NCBI RefSeq assembly: GCF_900104355.1
Contig: NZ_FNIY01000003.1
Location: forward strand, 248,001 to 312,000
Direction of reading: 5' to 3'
DNA: 64,000 bases
DNA from: Phyllobacterium sp. OV277
GTDB taxonomy: Bacteria; Pseudomonadota; Alphaproteobacteria; Rhizobiales; Rhizobiaceae
In this document: one piece after another, positions 35,829-45,442 of the stretch
Layout of the letters: each line of letters starts with the position of its first letter
How positions within the stretch are numbered: position 1 is the first letter of the stretch
Program-made: the position numbers and the translations under genes
The notes under the pieces: generated by a model
What the model was told of the DNA's origin: nothing
What the model saw: the letters and a program-made list of their open reading frames with translations, nothing else
Database searches by the model: none

Positions 35829-37960
35829 TGCGCGTTCCAGATTTTACCGAGATCAATTGGCAAGAGCCCAAATCAGCGCCTCGCAAACCGGAAGCTGGCG
35901 TCTGGAAGACGCCCGAGGGTATTCGCGTCAAGCGTGCCTATGGCGATGCGGCGCTGAAGAACCTGCCGCATCTGGATAGCTATCCGGGCTCTGCACCATT
36001 CATTCGCGGCCCCTATCCAACCATGTATGTGCAGCAGCCCTGGACGATCCGGCAATATGCCGGTTTTTCCACCGCCGAAGAATCCAATGCGTTTTACCGG
36101 CGCAATCTGGCGGCTGGTCAAAAGGGTCTTTCCGTTGCCTTCGACCTTGCCACGCACCGGGGCTATGACAGCGATCATCCGCGTGTGGCCGGTGATGTCG
36201 GCATGGCTGGTGTTGCCATTGATTCCATTCTCGACATGCAGCAACTGTTCGACGGTATTCCGCTCGGCGAAATGACCGTTTCCATGACCATGAACGGCGC
36301 TGTGCTGCCCATTCTGGCGCTCTATATTGTTGCAGCCGAAGAACAGGGCGTCGACCAAAAACTGCTCGCTGGAACCATTCAGAATGATATTCTGAAAGAG
36401 TTCATGGTGCGCAACACCTATATTTATCCACCGCAGCCTTCGATGCGGATCATTTCGGACATTTTCTCCTATACCTCGCAGAACATGCCGAAATTCAACT
36501 CCATCTCGATTTCCGGCTATCACATGCAGGAAGCCGGAGCGACCGCCGATCTCGAACTTGCCTACACTATTGCCGACGGCATCGAATATGCCCGCGCCGG
36601 TGTCGCCGCCGGGCTTGATATCGACACTTTCGCGCCGCGCCTTTCCTTCTTCTGGGCCATTGGTATGAATTTCTTCATGGAAGTCGCCAAGATGCGGGCC
36701 GCACGCCTGCTCTGGGCAGTGCTTTTGAAGAAGAATTTCAACCCGAAAGATGAGCGCTCGCTGTCACTGCGCACCCATTCGCAGACCTCGGGCTGGTCGC
36801 TCACCGCGCAGGACCCTTACAACAACATCATGCGCACCATGATCGAAGCCATGGCGTCGACGCAGGGCCATACCCAGTCGCTGCACACGAATTCCTTCGA
36901 TGAGGCGCTGGCGCTGCCAACTGACCATTCGGCGCGTATCGCACGTAACACACAGCTGATCCTGCAAAAGGAATCCGGCACCACGCGGATCATCGATCCA
37001 TGGGGCGGTTCCGCCTATGTGGAGCGCCTGACCCATGATCTGGCGACCCGTGCGCTCGCCCATATCGAGGAAATCGAAACGCTCGGCGGCATGGCAAAGG
37101 CCATCGAACAGGGCATTCCCAAACTGCGCATCGAGGCAGCGGCAGCAAGAACGCAGGCGCGGATCGATAGCGGTCAACAGCCGGTGGTCGGGGTCAATTC
37201 CTATCGCCCGGTTGAGGATGTCAAAATCGATGTTCTGAAAATCGATAATGCCGAAGTGCGGGCGCGGCAGCTCTCCAAGCTGCAACAGCTCAAGGGCACC
37301 CGTGACGTCTCCGCCGTGGAAAGTGCGCTGGCGACGCTCACCAGCGCGGCAAAATCCGGCACCGGCAATTTGCTCGATTTTGCCATCAAAGCTGCACGGG
37401 CGCGCGCAACAGTTGGTGAGATATCGCTGGCACTGGAAAAAGCCTATGGCCGCCATGTTGCGGATATCCGCACCATATCGGGCGTCTACCGCAAGGAAAT
37501 CGGCAAGAGCGGGGTTGTCGACCGGGTTCAGGCCAAAGCTGCCGCCTATGAAAAACGGACGGGCGAAAAGCCGCGCATTCTTGTCGCCAAGATGGGTCAG
37601 GACGGCCACGACCGCGGCCAGAAGGTTATTGCGACAGCCTTTGGCGATCTCGGCTTTGACGTCATCGTCGGCGCAATGTTCCAGACACCCGATGAGGTGG
37701 CTGAGCTCGCCATCGAGAGCAATGTTGATATTGTCGGTGTGTCCTCGCTGGCCGCCGGGCACCTCACCCTTGTTCCCGAGCTGAAAGAGGCGCTGGGCCG
37801 CCGCGAACACGACGATATTCTGATCATTGTCGGCGGCGTCATTCCACCTCAGGATTTTGACGCTGTGCTCAAGGCTGGTGCAGCGGCGATTTTCCCGCCC
37901 GGAACCGTGATTGGCGAAGCTGCAGAAAAGTTGATCGATACTTTGCTGGATTCATTGTGA
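35828..37960 (+). CDS. mutB: Methylmalonyl-CoA mutase, large (alpha) subunit
   Basis: The 710-residue catalytic subunit has the N-terminal mutase barrel ([36 protein letters not shown]). The C-terminal B12-binding domain has the cobalt-ligand motif GQDGHDRG, with the His at about residue 594. It works as a heterodimer with MutA. The start overlaps the mutA stop (TAATG), a tight operon. corA follows one base after its stop. No MeaB-type chaperone gene is seen here. Confidence 0.96.
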   Translation: MRVPDFTEINWQEPKSAPRKPEAGVWKTPEGIRVKRAYGDAALKNLPHLDSYPGSAPFIRGPYPTMYVQQPWTIRQYAGFSTAEESNAFYRRNLAAGQKGLSVAFDLATHRGYDSDHPRVAGDVGMAGVAIDSILDMQQLFDGIPLGEMTVSMTMNGAVLPILALYIVAAEEQGVDQKLLAGTIQNDILKEFMVRNTYIYPPQPSMRIISDIFSYTSQNMPKFNSISISGYHMQEAGATADLELAYTIADGIEYARAGVAAGLDIDTFAPRLSFFWAIGMNFFMEVAKMRAARLLWAVLLKKNFNPKDERSLSLRTHSQTSGWSLTAQDPYNNIMRTMIEAMASTQGHTQSLHTNSFDEALALPTDHSARIARNTQLILQKESGTTRIIDPWGGSAYVERLTHDLATRALAHIEEIETLGGMAKAIEQGIPKLRIEAAAARTQARIDSGQQPVVGVNSYRPVEDVKIDVLKIDNAEVRARQLSKLQQLKGTRDVSAVESALATLTSAAKSGTGNLLDFAIKAARARATVGEISLALEKAYGRHVADIRTISGVYRKEIGKSGVVDRVQAKAAAYEKRTGEKPRILVAKMGQDGHDRGQKVIATAFGDLGFDVIVGAMFQTPDEVAELAIESNVDIVGVSSLAAGHLTLVPELKEALGRREHDDILIIVGGVIPPQDFDAVLKAGAAAIFPPGTVIGEAAEKLIDTLLDSL

Positions 37961-37961
37961 C

Positions 37962-38954
37962 ATGATCGTTTTATACACACTCGAAGAAGACCATCTTCTC
38001 GCCCGTCCCGCCAAGGTGGGTGATACCTTGCCTGACAATACAGTCTGGATTGATCTACTCAATCCGACCCATGATGAAGATATCCAAACTGAGACCTGGA
38101 CCAAGACCGCCATTCCGACGCGCGAGGACATGGTGGAAATCGAAGAATCCAGCCGGTTCTATACGGAAAATGGCGGACAGTACCTGACAGCGCCGATCCT
38201 CTATTTCACCGAGCACAAACACCACGCCATCAGCCCTGTCTCCTTCATCCTGACGGGTTCCTTTCTGGTGACTGTGCGCTACGCCGAACCAAGGGCGTTC
38301 AGCCTTTACGTCAGCCGCGCCACAAAACCCGGCAATGGCCTCATCAATGAAAAATGCAGTGGCGTGACCATTCTGCTCGGCATTGTCGAAGCGGTAACGG
38401 ACCGGATCGCCGATATTCTTGAAGGCGTTGCCTCCGATATCGACCAGAATTCCCATACGATTTTCCGCCGGAATGACACTGACAAGCCGATGACGACAAA
38501 AAATTTCCGCGACAGCCTTACCCGTATCGGCGGTCAGGGCGCGTTCCTGTCAAAGGTTCGGGAAAGCATTGCCGGTGTGAGCCGTCTGCTCGTTTACCTT
38601 GCCGCGATTACCGAGCAGAACAGCTACAAGAAAGAGACAAAGGCCTGGATCAAGTCACTGGAGCGCGACACCCAATCACTGAGCACCTATGTCGACTTCC
38701 TGTCCAACAAGATCACCTTCCTGCTCGATACGGTGGTGGGACTGATCTCCATCGAGCAGAATGCTATCATCAAAATCTTTTCCGTCGCCGCCGTAGCCTT
38801 CATGCCGCCAACGCTGGTCGCCTCGATCTACGGCATGAATTTTGCCTTCATGCCTGAACTCAAAGAGGCTTGGGGCTATCCCATGGCCATCGGCATGATG
38901 ATCGCTTCGGCTGTCATCCCGCTCCTGATCTTCCGCAAAAAGGGCTGGCTCTAA
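37962..38954 (+). CDS. corA: CorA family magnesium/divalent-cation channel
   Basis: The 330-residue protein has the large N-terminal cytoplasmic domain and two C-terminal transmembrane helices. The selectivity motif SIYGMNFAFMPEL follows helix 1, as GMN does in CorA. The ATG stands one base after the mutB stop with no separate ribosome-binding site, suggesting translational coupling to the mutase operon. The functional link to cobalamin-dependent metabolism is not obvious. Confidence 0.95.
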   Translation: MIVLYTLEEDHLLARPAKVGDTLPDNTVWIDLLNPTHDEDIQTETWTKTAIPTREDMVEIEESSRFYTENGGQYLTAPILYFTEHKHHAISPVSFILTGSFLVTVRYAEPRAFSLYVSRATKPGNGLINEKCSGVTILLGIVEAVTDRIADILEGVASDIDQNSHTIFRRNDTDKPMTTKNFRDSLTRIGGQGAFLSKVRESIAGVSRLLVYLAAITEQNSYKKETKAWIKSLERDTQSLSTYVDFLSNKITFLLDTVVGLISIEQNAIIKIFSVAAVAFMPPTLVASIYGMNFAFMPELKEAWGYPMAIGMMIASAVIPLLIFRKKGWL

Positions 38955-38999
38955 GACGAAGTGATGAGATCAATGGCCTTGATGAACCTACCGACAGAT

Positions 39000-39018
39000 G
39001 TTGTAATCCGCTTACAAC
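39000..39018. promoter_or_regulatory. Dyad operator candidate before the AbrB-like gene
   Basis: GTTGTAATCCGCTTACAAC has perfect 7-base arms and a 5-base centre, ending 15 bases before the ATG of a small AbrB-type DNA-binding protein. AbrB/MazE antitoxins often bind palindromes in their own promoter, so autoregulation is plausible. Confidence 0.5.
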
Positions 39019-39033
39019 ACTGGGGCAAAGATC

Positions 39034-39186
39034 ATGCGTGTTACGCTGATACAGGTCGGAGACGAAGTAGGTTTCATCTTTCCGGATGAGATTCTAGAAC
39101 GCTACAATCTCAAAACCGGCGACGAGCGAGAACTTATCGTGACTGACTACGGGTTTGAACTCATACCCATCCGCAGGGCCTCGTAA
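39034..39186 (+). CDS. Orphan SpoVT-AbrB / MazE-like DNA-binding protein
   Basis: The 50-residue protein has the swapped-hairpin AbrB pattern: a first strand (VTLIQVGDEVGFIFPDEIL), then LKTGDERELIVTDYGFELIPI. This is the layout of MazE/PemI antitoxins and AbrB regulators. The usual toxin gene directly downstream is absent; the next gene is convergent and GreA-like. It may be an orphan antitoxin or a stand-alone regulator. GGGGCAAAG precedes the ATG, and a perfect dyad lies just upstream. Confidence 0.72.
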   Translation: MRVTLIQVGDEVGFIFPDEILERYNLKTGDERELIVTDYGFELIPIRRAS

Positions 39187-39236
39187 AATTGTTCTAAATA
39201 AAAGCTTAGCCCGCGTTCCTGCCATACAGATTCACG

Positions 39237-39710
39237 TTACGGCGCCGTATCAATCGCGCTGATTTCCCATTCATGCGTATTCAGCACAAAGCTGTCGCCG
39301 ACTGATTTGCCGAACATTAGTTGCGCCATGGGTGAGACATGGGAAATCTTGCCGTGGCTGGCATCGGCTTCGTCCTCGCCGACAATGGCCCATGTCTGCG
39401 TCTTGTCATGCTCGTCAATGATCGTAACGATCATGCCGAAGCGCACGACCTTGCTGGCGGGATCGGGATGCGACACCTCCGCAGTCTCGCGGCGGGCCGT
39501 CCAGTAGCGCAGGTCGCGTGACGCGCGGGCAATCAGGTCGCGGTCGGCCTCGGCGTTGCCCTTGGCCAGTTCTTCGTGTGAAGCGGCGATTTCCGCATCG
39601 ATCAGCGCAAGGCCGTTTTCGGTCACAAGATTCCGGTGCGGACTGATGGGACGCTCGCCCAGATCAATCGAGGAATTGCTGTCATCTTCCTTCGTGAAAG
39701 CTCTGCTCAT
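39237..39710 (-). CDS. GreA/GreB-family protein (transcription factor-like)
   Basis: The 157-residue protein has an N-terminal charged coiled region (LVTENGLALIDAEIAASHEELAKG). A C-terminal GreA/B FKBP-like domain ends SPMAQLMFGKSVGDSFVL. In Gre factors the coiled coil enters the RNA polymerase channel. Here the tip sequence differs from canonical GreA, so cleavage activity is uncertain; it may be a Rnk-like or anti-cleavage paralogue. The internal ATG at 39708-39710 was chosen as the first to start the folded region. Confidence 0.8.
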   Translation of the reverse strand: MSRAFTKEDDSNSSIDLGERPISPHRNLVTENGLALIDAEIAASHEELAKGNAEADRDLIARASRDLRYWTARRETAEVSHPDPASKVVRFGMIVTIIDEHDKTQTWAIVGEDEADASHGKISHVSPMAQLMFGKSVGDSFVLNTHEWEISAIDTAP

Positions 39711-39817
39711 CCGATAAAGGTATGCCTTGCCTGCCCCTGCTGCAAGTGCCATCAATCGGACAGTCAGAAGGCCGGTCTGTATTGACTGGTTTAAACGCTG
39801 ATCGTGAGGAAATATCC

Positions 39818-41137
39818 GTGATCAACAGACGTCTTATGCTTGGCGTAATGGCCGGATTGGGGGCAACGGTGTTGCCAGTCCGTGTCTTTGCCGCATCGTC
39901 AACCGGGTTGAAGCCGGGCTCACCTGACGATCAGGGAAAAGCGCTGAATAGACTTTTGCAGAAAGCGAGCCGCACTGGCGAACAGATATTGCTGTCGCCG
40001 GGAACCTATATTGTTTCGGGTGTCGATCTTCCTTCGCGCGCCAATCTTGCGGGCATTCCCGGCGCAACCCGCCTTCTCTACGGCGGCGCCGGTTCTTTCC
40101 TCAATGCCAGCAATGCCAATCAGGTTCGGCTGAGCGGACTTGTCATCGATGGTGCAAGCCAACCACTCACCGGCAAAGCGCTGGTCGAAGGCACCAATGT
40201 GTCCGAACTCGTCATCGATGATTGCGATTTCACTGCTTCAACCAAAAATGCCATAGCGCTGTACGGGTGCGACGGCAGGATCGAACGCAATCGTATCCAA
40301 CGGGCTGCGGATGCGGGCATTTTCGCCTCGCAATCCAGCGGTCTGGAGATAGCTGCGAACCATGTTCATGATTGCGGCAATGGCGGAATTCTGGTGTTTC
40401 GCGATGCGCAGGGGCCGGACGGAACGATCGTGACCAACAACCGCGTCGAGAACATCCGGGCGGATGGTGGCGGCACTGGGCAGAATGGCAATGGCATCAA
40501 TGTGTTTCGCGCCGGCAATGTGCTGGTTGCCAATAATGTTCTGAACAAGTGCGCCTTTTCTGCCGTGCGCGCCAATGCCGGAAACAATGTGCAGATCACA
40601 GGTAATAACTGCCGTGACAGCGGCGAGATGGCACTTTACTCGGAGTTTGCCTTCGAAGGGGCTGTCATCTCAAACAATATTGTCGATGGCGCGGCCAGCG
40701 GCATTTCCATGGTCAATTTCGATGGCGGCGGGCGCATGGGCACCTGCACCGGCAATGTGGTGCGCAACCTCTCGGCAATTGGCCCCTATCCCGCCGATGC
40801 ACCGGGCTTTGGTATCGGCATCAGCGTTGAAGCGGATATTTCCGTGACCGCCAATCTTATCGAGAACGCGGCGCTTTATGGCATCAAGCTTGGCTGGGGG
40901 CCGTATCTGCGCAATGTGGTGGCGACGGGAAACGTCATCCGGCAGGCAGGCACAGGCATTTATGTCAGCATGGTCGACGGTGTTGGTTCTGCCATTATCA
41001 CTGACAACATCATCGAAAAGGCGCTACGCGGCGGCATTATCGGCCATCGCTGGATGGATGCCGTGACAGGCGACCTTGCGAGGCAAAATGCCAGCGGCAA
41101 TAGTCGCCTGATCGTTGAGCGCAATATTCTTAGTTGA
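39818..41137 (+). CDS. Tat-exported parallel beta-helix protein (TIGR03808 type, GTG start)
   Basis: The 439-residue protein has a twin-arginine signal (INRRLMLGVMAGLGATVLP). The body is a long right-handed beta-helix with repeated N/G turns (ITGNNCRDSGEMALYSEF, VSMVDGVGSAIITDNIIE). The group, known from Rhizobiales as TIGR03808, has no known function; the fold suggests polysaccharide binding or cleavage. The GTG at 39818 has GTGAGGAAA 6 bases upstream and gives the Tat motif near the N-terminus. It overlaps the convergent asparaginase gene by 8 bases. Confidence 0.87.
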   Translation: MINRRLMLGVMAGLGATVLPVRVFAASSTGLKPGSPDDQGKALNRLLQKASRTGEQILLSPGTYIVSGVDLPSRANLAGIPGATRLLYGGAGSFLNASNANQVRLSGLVIDGASQPLTGKALVEGTNVSELVIDDCDFTASTKNAIALYGCDGRIERNRIQRAADAGIFASQSSGLEIAANHVHDCGNGGILVFRDAQGPDGTIVTNNRVENIRADGGGTGQNGNGINVFRAGNVLVANNVLNKCAFSAVRANAGNNVQITGNNCRDSGEMALYSEFAFEGAVISNNIVDGAASGISMVNFDGGGRMGTCTGNVVRNLSAIGPYPADAPGFGIGISVEADISVTANLIENAALYGIKLGWGPYLRNVVATGNVIRQAGTGIYVSMVDGVGSAIITDNIIEKALRGGIIGHRWMDAVTGDLARQNASGNSRLIVERNILS

Positions 41138-42149
41138 TATCGGCTTCAGTCAGAATATCGGCGGGGCTGACAACACCATAGGTGATGCCATTCCAGTTGC
41201 GCATTTCCCGGTCCGCAAACCGATCAAGTTTTGATTCCAGTTCCGCATCATTGCGGAAAATCCTGGAGAGAACCGATGCGATCATCGCTTCCGATGCGCG
41301 AGTGGCGCCGTCATCGCATTTCAGCGCAATGCCAAGACCAAACTCCGGCAGGGCCGCAACAAACACGCCTTCCGCACCGGTTTTGACGAAAATCCGCCCC
41401 GGTGCCATTTCCATCAGGCGGGTGCAGGCGCGGTTGGTACCAGCGACGTAATAGGGTGCGGCCATGGTGGCATTGAGCAGACGCTTGGCGGCCTTGGCAC
41501 GTACCGGCGGCAAACCAGTCCCAGTCGCCATGCGGGCAAAGCCATGGGCAAGGTTTTTAAGCGGAATGGCATAAGTCGGGATCGAACAACCATCGGTGCC
41601 GCAATGATCAAGCGAGTGGACCGCGCCGGTCACGCTCTCCATGGCTTCGCACACCATGTTCTGCGACTGTGAGCCAAGCGACGAATAACCCGATGTCGAA
41701 ATCCCCAAATGCACGCAGGTGCACAGAAAGCCGGAATGCTTGCCGGAACAATTATTGTGCAGCGCCGTCGGCTCCTGCCCGCTTCTGGCAAGGGCGATCA
41801 GCACCGCCTGATCCGATGACCAATGCGCGCCGCATTCCAGCGCCGAACCGTCAAGCCCGGCCCGGCCGAGCATATCGGCAGCCTTTTTCACATGCAGCGG
41901 CTCGCCCGAATGGGAAGCGCAAGCCATCGCCAGCTCCTCATCGCCAAAACCATAGGCATCAGCAGCACCGCTTTCCACCAGCGGCAGCGCCTGTATCGCC
42001 TTGATTGCCGAACGGGGAAAAGTCGGTCGCTCAATATCCCCAACGGAATAGACAATCTTGCCATCGCCATCGGTGACAACGATTGCACCGCGATGGCGGC
42101 TTTCAACTGTTTCACCACGAAAAACTTCAACCAGAACAGGATTGCTCAT
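41130..42149 (-). CDS. Asparaginase, Rhizobium etli-type (class 3)
   Basis: The 339-residue enzyme hydrolyses L-asparagine to aspartate and ammonia and belongs to the rhizobial family unrelated to E. coli asparaginases. Marker segments are ESRHRGAIVV, FPRSAIKAIQALPL, MACASHSGEPLH and NNCSGKHSGFL, containing the Ser and Lys residues known to be catalytic. An upstream in-frame ATG four codons earlier is possible; the ATG at 42147-42149 with GGTGGA upstream is preferred. The ends of this gene and the beta-helix gene overlap. Confidence 0.9.
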   Translation of the reverse strand: MSNPVLVEVFRGETVESRHRGAIVVTDGDGKIVYSVGDIERPTFPRSAIKAIQALPLVESGAADAYGFGDEELAMACASHSGEPLHVKKAADMLGRAGLDGSALECGAHWSSDQAVLIALARSGQEPTALHNNCSGKHSGFLCTCVHLGISTSGYSSLGSQSQNMVCEAMESVTGAVHSLDHCGTDGCSIPTYAIPLKNLAHGFARMATGTGLPPVRAKAAKRLLNATMAAPYYVAGTNRACTRLMEMAPGRIFVKTGAEGVFVAALPEFGLGIALKCDDGATRASEAMIASVLSRIFRNDAELESKLDRFADREMRNWNGITYGVVSPADILTEADIN

Positions 42150-42260
42150 GACGTCCACCATTGAACAGGAAATAGACCGAAATCGGCCCGAATTGATGGT
42201 CTTATAGGACGCTCCGTTTCCCTTTCCAATGGAGAAAGCTGCGCGCCGGAATTATTCCGG

Positions 42261-42971
42261 TCAGGCAGGCTTTTCCCATTCCATGATCAGGAAATAGGGC
42301 ACGCGGCGATAGCGGTCGGCTTTATCGGGATCGCCGCCATAGGGGGCGGGTTCGGCAAAGTGGCGCAGGGTGAGGCCTTGGCCAAGCAGGAGCGACATAT
42401 AGGTGCTCAACGGGCGGTGCCAGTTCTGGATGCGAATGCCGCGCCATTCCACCCAGTCGACGCGCTCTTCCAGATAATGATCGACATAGAAGCGTGGATC
42501 GCCATTGATATCGGGCTGCCAACCGGCGGGTTGTCCTGCGGTGTTGAAGCTGTTGAGATTGGCAATCAGCAAAGTTCCGCCCGGCGCGAGCACGCGGGTC
42601 ATCTCGGCAATGGCTTTGCGCAGATAGGGAATGTCGATGAGGCTGAGATAGCTCACCACCAGATCGAAAGACGCGTCGGGAAATTCCAGCGCCTCCGCAT
42701 AGCCGACGCGATAGTCCCCCTCGGGGTCTCTGGCCAGTGCCTGTTCAAGTAGTTCCTCGGTGGGGTCGATTCCCACCGGCTTGATTCCGAGGTCTTTGAG
42801 GATGCGGCAGAAGCGGCCTTCGCCGCAGCCGACATCAAGGGCGTTTTTAAAGCTGCGGCCGCTGATGCGTTCCAGCATGGGTCGGTCGAGGACATAGACA
42901 CGGCCATAATCGCCATCATCAGCCTGTTCGGCGATCCATGCGGAGGCCGATTCTTTCCATCCGTTCGACAT
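42261..42971 (-). CDS. Class I SAM-dependent methyltransferase
   Basis: The 236-residue protein has SAM motif I LDVGCGEGRFCRIL at about residues 41-54, then the acidic GIDPTEELLEQA and the LAPGGTLLIANLNSF strand. It is a methyltransferase-11 type; the substrate is unknown. The helical N-terminus, rich in Trp, Glu and Asp, is typical of the group acting on small molecules. GAGGAAA precedes the ATG. It is a single gene between asparaginase and thiolase, same direction as both. Confidence 0.88.
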   Translation of the reverse strand: MSNGWKESASAWIAEQADDGDYGRVYVLDRPMLERISGRSFKNALDVGCGEGRFCRILKDLGIKPVGIDPTEELLEQALARDPEGDYRVGYAEALEFPDASFDLVVSYLSLIDIPYLRKAIAEMTRVLAPGGTLLIANLNSFNTAGQPAGWQPDINGDPRFYVDHYLEERVDWVEWRGIRIQNWHRPLSTYMSLLLGQGLTLRHFAEPAPYGGDPDKADRYRRVPYFLIMEWEKPA

Positions 42972-43084
42972 GGCATTTCCTCGTCGGAAAAAGATGATTC
43001 AATTCATGGATTTATAATGTGCTTTTGAAACAAAGAATCCGGGACTTCAAGTCCCGGATTGAAAACCTCTACTAAGGCTCATGC

Positions 43085-44251
43085 CTATTTGATGCGTTCG
43101 AGGATCGACACGTAATTGGCCACCGCAGCGCCGCCCATGTTGAAAATACCCGCAAGCTTGGCATCCGGCACCTGAATGCCACCCGCTTCGCCTGTCAACT
43201 GCATGGACGAGAGCACATGCATGGAAACGCCGCTGGCGCCGATGGGGTGGCCCTTGGCTTTCAGACCACCGGATGGATTGACAGGCAGACGCCCGCCCAT
43301 AGCCGTCTGGCCTTCGAGTGCAACCTTGGCACCCTCACCCGGCTTGGCCAGGCCCATCGCCTCATATTCGATCAGTTCTGCAATGGTGAAGCAGTCATGG
43401 GTTTCAACAAAAGACAGGTCGTCGATTGTCACCCCTGCCTGATCCAGCGCACGTTTCCAGCCTTCGGAGCAGCCTTCGAACAGAAGGATGTCACGCTTGG
43501 AGATCGGCAGGAAATCCTGCACATGGCTCGCCGCACGGAATGCAACAGCGCGCTTCATCTTCAGAGCGGTCTGCGTATCGGTCAGCACGAGTGCCGCAGC
43601 ACCATCGGAGACGAGCGAGCAATCCGTGCGCTTCAGCGGCCCGGCAACGAAGGGGTTCTTTTCGCTTTCCTGACGGCAGAACTCATAGCCCAGATCCTTG
43701 CGCATCTGTGCATAAGGATTGTTGACGCCGTTCTTGTGGTTCTTGGCAGCAATCGTCGCCAGCGCATCGGACTGGTCGCCATATTTCTGGAAATAGGCCG
43801 CTGCAATCTGTCCGAACACACCGGCAAAACCGGCAGGAATATCGCCCTCTTCAGGCAGGTAGGAGGCTTTGAGCAGATTCTTGCCGATGTCGGGTCCGGG
43901 GGTCGATGTCATCTTCTCGACACCCACGACCAGTACAACCCTCGCAGCACCGGCGCGAATGGTCTTGATACCCTGATGCACAGCCGCCGAACCGGTGGCG
44001 CAGGCATTTTCCACCCGCGTGGCGGGCTTGAAGCGGAAGGCATCACTGGCCTGCAACACAAGGCTGGCGGTGAAATCCTGCGGCGAGAACCCGGCATTGA
44101 AATGACCCAGCACAATCTCGTCCACATCCTGCGGACCAATACCCGCATGATCAAGCGCCGCAACCGCCGCCTTCACGATCAGGCTTTCGACGCTCTCACC
44201 TTCCAGTTTTCCGAAAGGCAGATGCGACCATCCAACGATACAGGCTGTCAT
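43085..44251 (-). CDS. Thiolase family protein (acetyl-CoA acetyltransferase / SCP-x type)
   Basis: The 388-residue thiolase has the acyl-accepting Cys in VENACATGSAAVHQG. The His in NPSGGLKAKGHPIGASG lies near the end. The spacing and lack of a canonical C-terminal Cys motif place it in the SCP-x/thiolase-like group, which cleaves branched 3-oxoacyl-CoAs. No partner DUF35/OB-fold gene is next to it, although such genes often are. A strong GGAGGA lies 6 bases before the ATG; the 35 codons before it are mostly non-coding in style. Confidence 0.9.
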   Translation of the reverse strand: MTACIVGWSHLPFGKLEGESVESLIVKAAVAALDHAGIGPQDVDEIVLGHFNAGFSPQDFTASLVLQASDAFRFKPATRVENACATGSAAVHQGIKTIRAGAARVVLVVGVEKMTSTPGPDIGKNLLKASYLPEEGDIPAGFAGVFGQIAAAYFQKYGDQSDALATIAAKNHKNGVNNPYAQMRKDLGYEFCRQESEKNPFVAGPLKRTDCSLVSDGAAALVLTDTQTALKMKRAVAFRAASHVQDFLPISKRDILLFEGCSEGWKRALDQAGVTIDDLSFVETHDCFTIAELIEYEAMGLAKPGEGAKVALEGQTAMGGRLPVNPSGGLKAKGHPIGASGVSMHVLSSMQLTGEAGGIQVPDAKLAGIFNMGGAAVANYVSILERIK

Positions 44252-44448
44252 GTCATTCCTCCAAAATGTCATTCTTGTTGAGGTAAGCATGAACCCGCTG
44301 TGCTTCAAGGTAAAGGGGTTTGTTGCAGTGCAATACCGAGGTGGGGTGTTTGGCAATTATCGTGCTGGTGGGGAGGGTGTGGAGAGTCGTTTATTGCTTT
44401 GTCAGCTTTGTAGCTGGCTGCGTTGAGGTGGTTCGTGGTTCGTGGTTC

Positions 44449-44578
44449 GTGGTTCGACAAGCTCACCATGAGGGAGATGGGTGATGAAGGGGAGCCAAGT
44501 TCTGCACCCTTTATGCGGCAATCTTTGCGATTAGCCTTGCATCCACCCAAGTCCCTCATGGTGAGCTTGTCGAACCAC
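44449..44578. repeat. Complete palindrome of the CTCACCATGAGGG family
   Basis: Perfect 27-base arms at 44449-44475 and 44552-44578 (core TTCGACAAGCTCACCATGAG) flank a 76-base interior containing AATCTTTGCGATTAGCCTTG. The left arm is preceded by three tandem copies of GTGGTTC. The interior matches, in reverse, the interior of the element at 48653-48778, so both are the same repeat in opposite orientation. Confidence 0.88.
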
Positions 44579-44606
44579 GGGCCACGCCCAATTGCTCTGC
44601 AGAGTT

Positions 44607-44763
44607 ACCCCCCTCTGTCCTGTCGGACATCTCCCCCACAAGGGGGAGATCACATTGGCATGAACGCCTTTGCACAACCGGAAATGTTTCAGATTGTGCA
44701 AAGACCGTATTGAAGGCTGATCTCCCCCTTGTGGGGGAGATGTCCGACAGGACAGAGGGGGGT
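44607..44763. repeat. Palindromic mosaic element, copy 2 (inverted)
   Basis: The 46-base perfect arms at 44607-44652 and 44718-44763 have the same core (GTCCTGTCGGACATCTCCCC) as the element at 6587-6747. The interior matches the reverse complement of that copy, including the TTGCACAA/TTGTGCAA dyad. It ends 33 bases before the BetI operator and lies immediately left of the bet promoter region. Confidence 0.9.
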
Positions 44764-44796
44764 GAAAACTGCCCCATATTACCCAAAACTTTTTTA

Positions 44797-44816
44797 TTGA
44801 TTGATCAGTCAATCAA
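44797..44816. promoter_or_regulatory. BetI operator candidate
   Basis: TTGATTGATCAGTCAATCAA has 8-base arms around an unpaired TCAG centre. It lies 33 bases before the betI ATG. BetI regulators repress their own operon by binding TTGATTGA-type boxes and are released by choline, so this fits the family pattern. The upstream T-rich TTTTTATTGA probably belongs to the promoter. Confidence 0.75.
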
Positions 44817-44848
44817 GAATAATATTTTCTTCGAACGAGGTTACCCAC

Positions 44849-45442
44849 ATGCCCAAAGTCGGAATGGAACCACTGCGCAAGCGGGAGTTGATTGATGCGG
44901 CTATTCGCACGATTGGCCAGCGCGGCTCGCTTGATGTGACAGTTGCGGAGATCGCCCATGAAGCGGGTGTGTCGGCGGCGCTGGCACATCACTATTTCGG
45001 CGGCAAGGAACAGCTGATCCTCGCCACCATGCGCCATCTGCTGAAAGAACTTGGACAAGATTTGCGGGCGGCGTTGGGAACAGCACACACCCCAGCCCAG
45101 CGCGTTGCGGCGATTATTGCGGTGAACTTTTCCGCCTCGCAATTTGCACCCCAGACTGTCGCCGCATGGCTGGCCTTTTACGTCCACGCCCAGCAATCGG
45201 ATGAAACGCGCCGTCTCTTGCGCGTCTATGCGCGGCGCATGCACTCCAATCTCGCCTATGCGCTCAGCCGCATGACCGACCGGGCCACCGCAGTACAGAT
45301 TGCGGAGGGCACCGGCGCGATGATTGACGGGCTCTATATCCGCCATGCGCTGCGCAATGGCGCGCCTGAGGCAGCCTCGGCAATCGCGCTTGTGGAAGAT
45401 TATGTGACGACGAAACTTGCCGCTGCCGGAGCGCCCCTATGA
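44849..45442 (+). CDS. betI: TetR-family repressor of betaine synthesis
   Basis: The 197-residue repressor has a TetR helix-turn-helix near residues 25-55 ([20 protein letters not shown]) and a C-terminal ligand domain. It is the first gene of betICAB and should repress the operon in the absence of choline. Homology-like sequence starts at ATG 44849; the frame runs 16 codons further upstream without a better start. The betC start overlaps its stop by 4 bases (ATGA). Confidence 0.93.
   Translation: MPKVGMEPLRKRELIDAAIRTIGQRGSLDVTVAEIAHEAGVSAALAHHYFGGKEQLILATMRHLLKELGQDLRAALGTAHTPAQRVAAIIAVNFSASQFAPQTVAAWLAFYVHAQQSDETRRLLRVYARRMHSNLAYALSRMTDRATAVQIAEGTGAMIDGLYIRHALRNGAPEAASAIALVEDYVTTKLAAAGAPL

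Noticed and set aside
36764-37810. 348-codon minus-strand frame in mutB
   Set aside because: It is an antisense shadow of the cobalamin-binding half of the mutase.
43217-44281. 354-codon plus-strand frame opposite the thiolase
   Set aside because: It is an antisense shadow; the thiolase active-site motifs lie on the minus strand.
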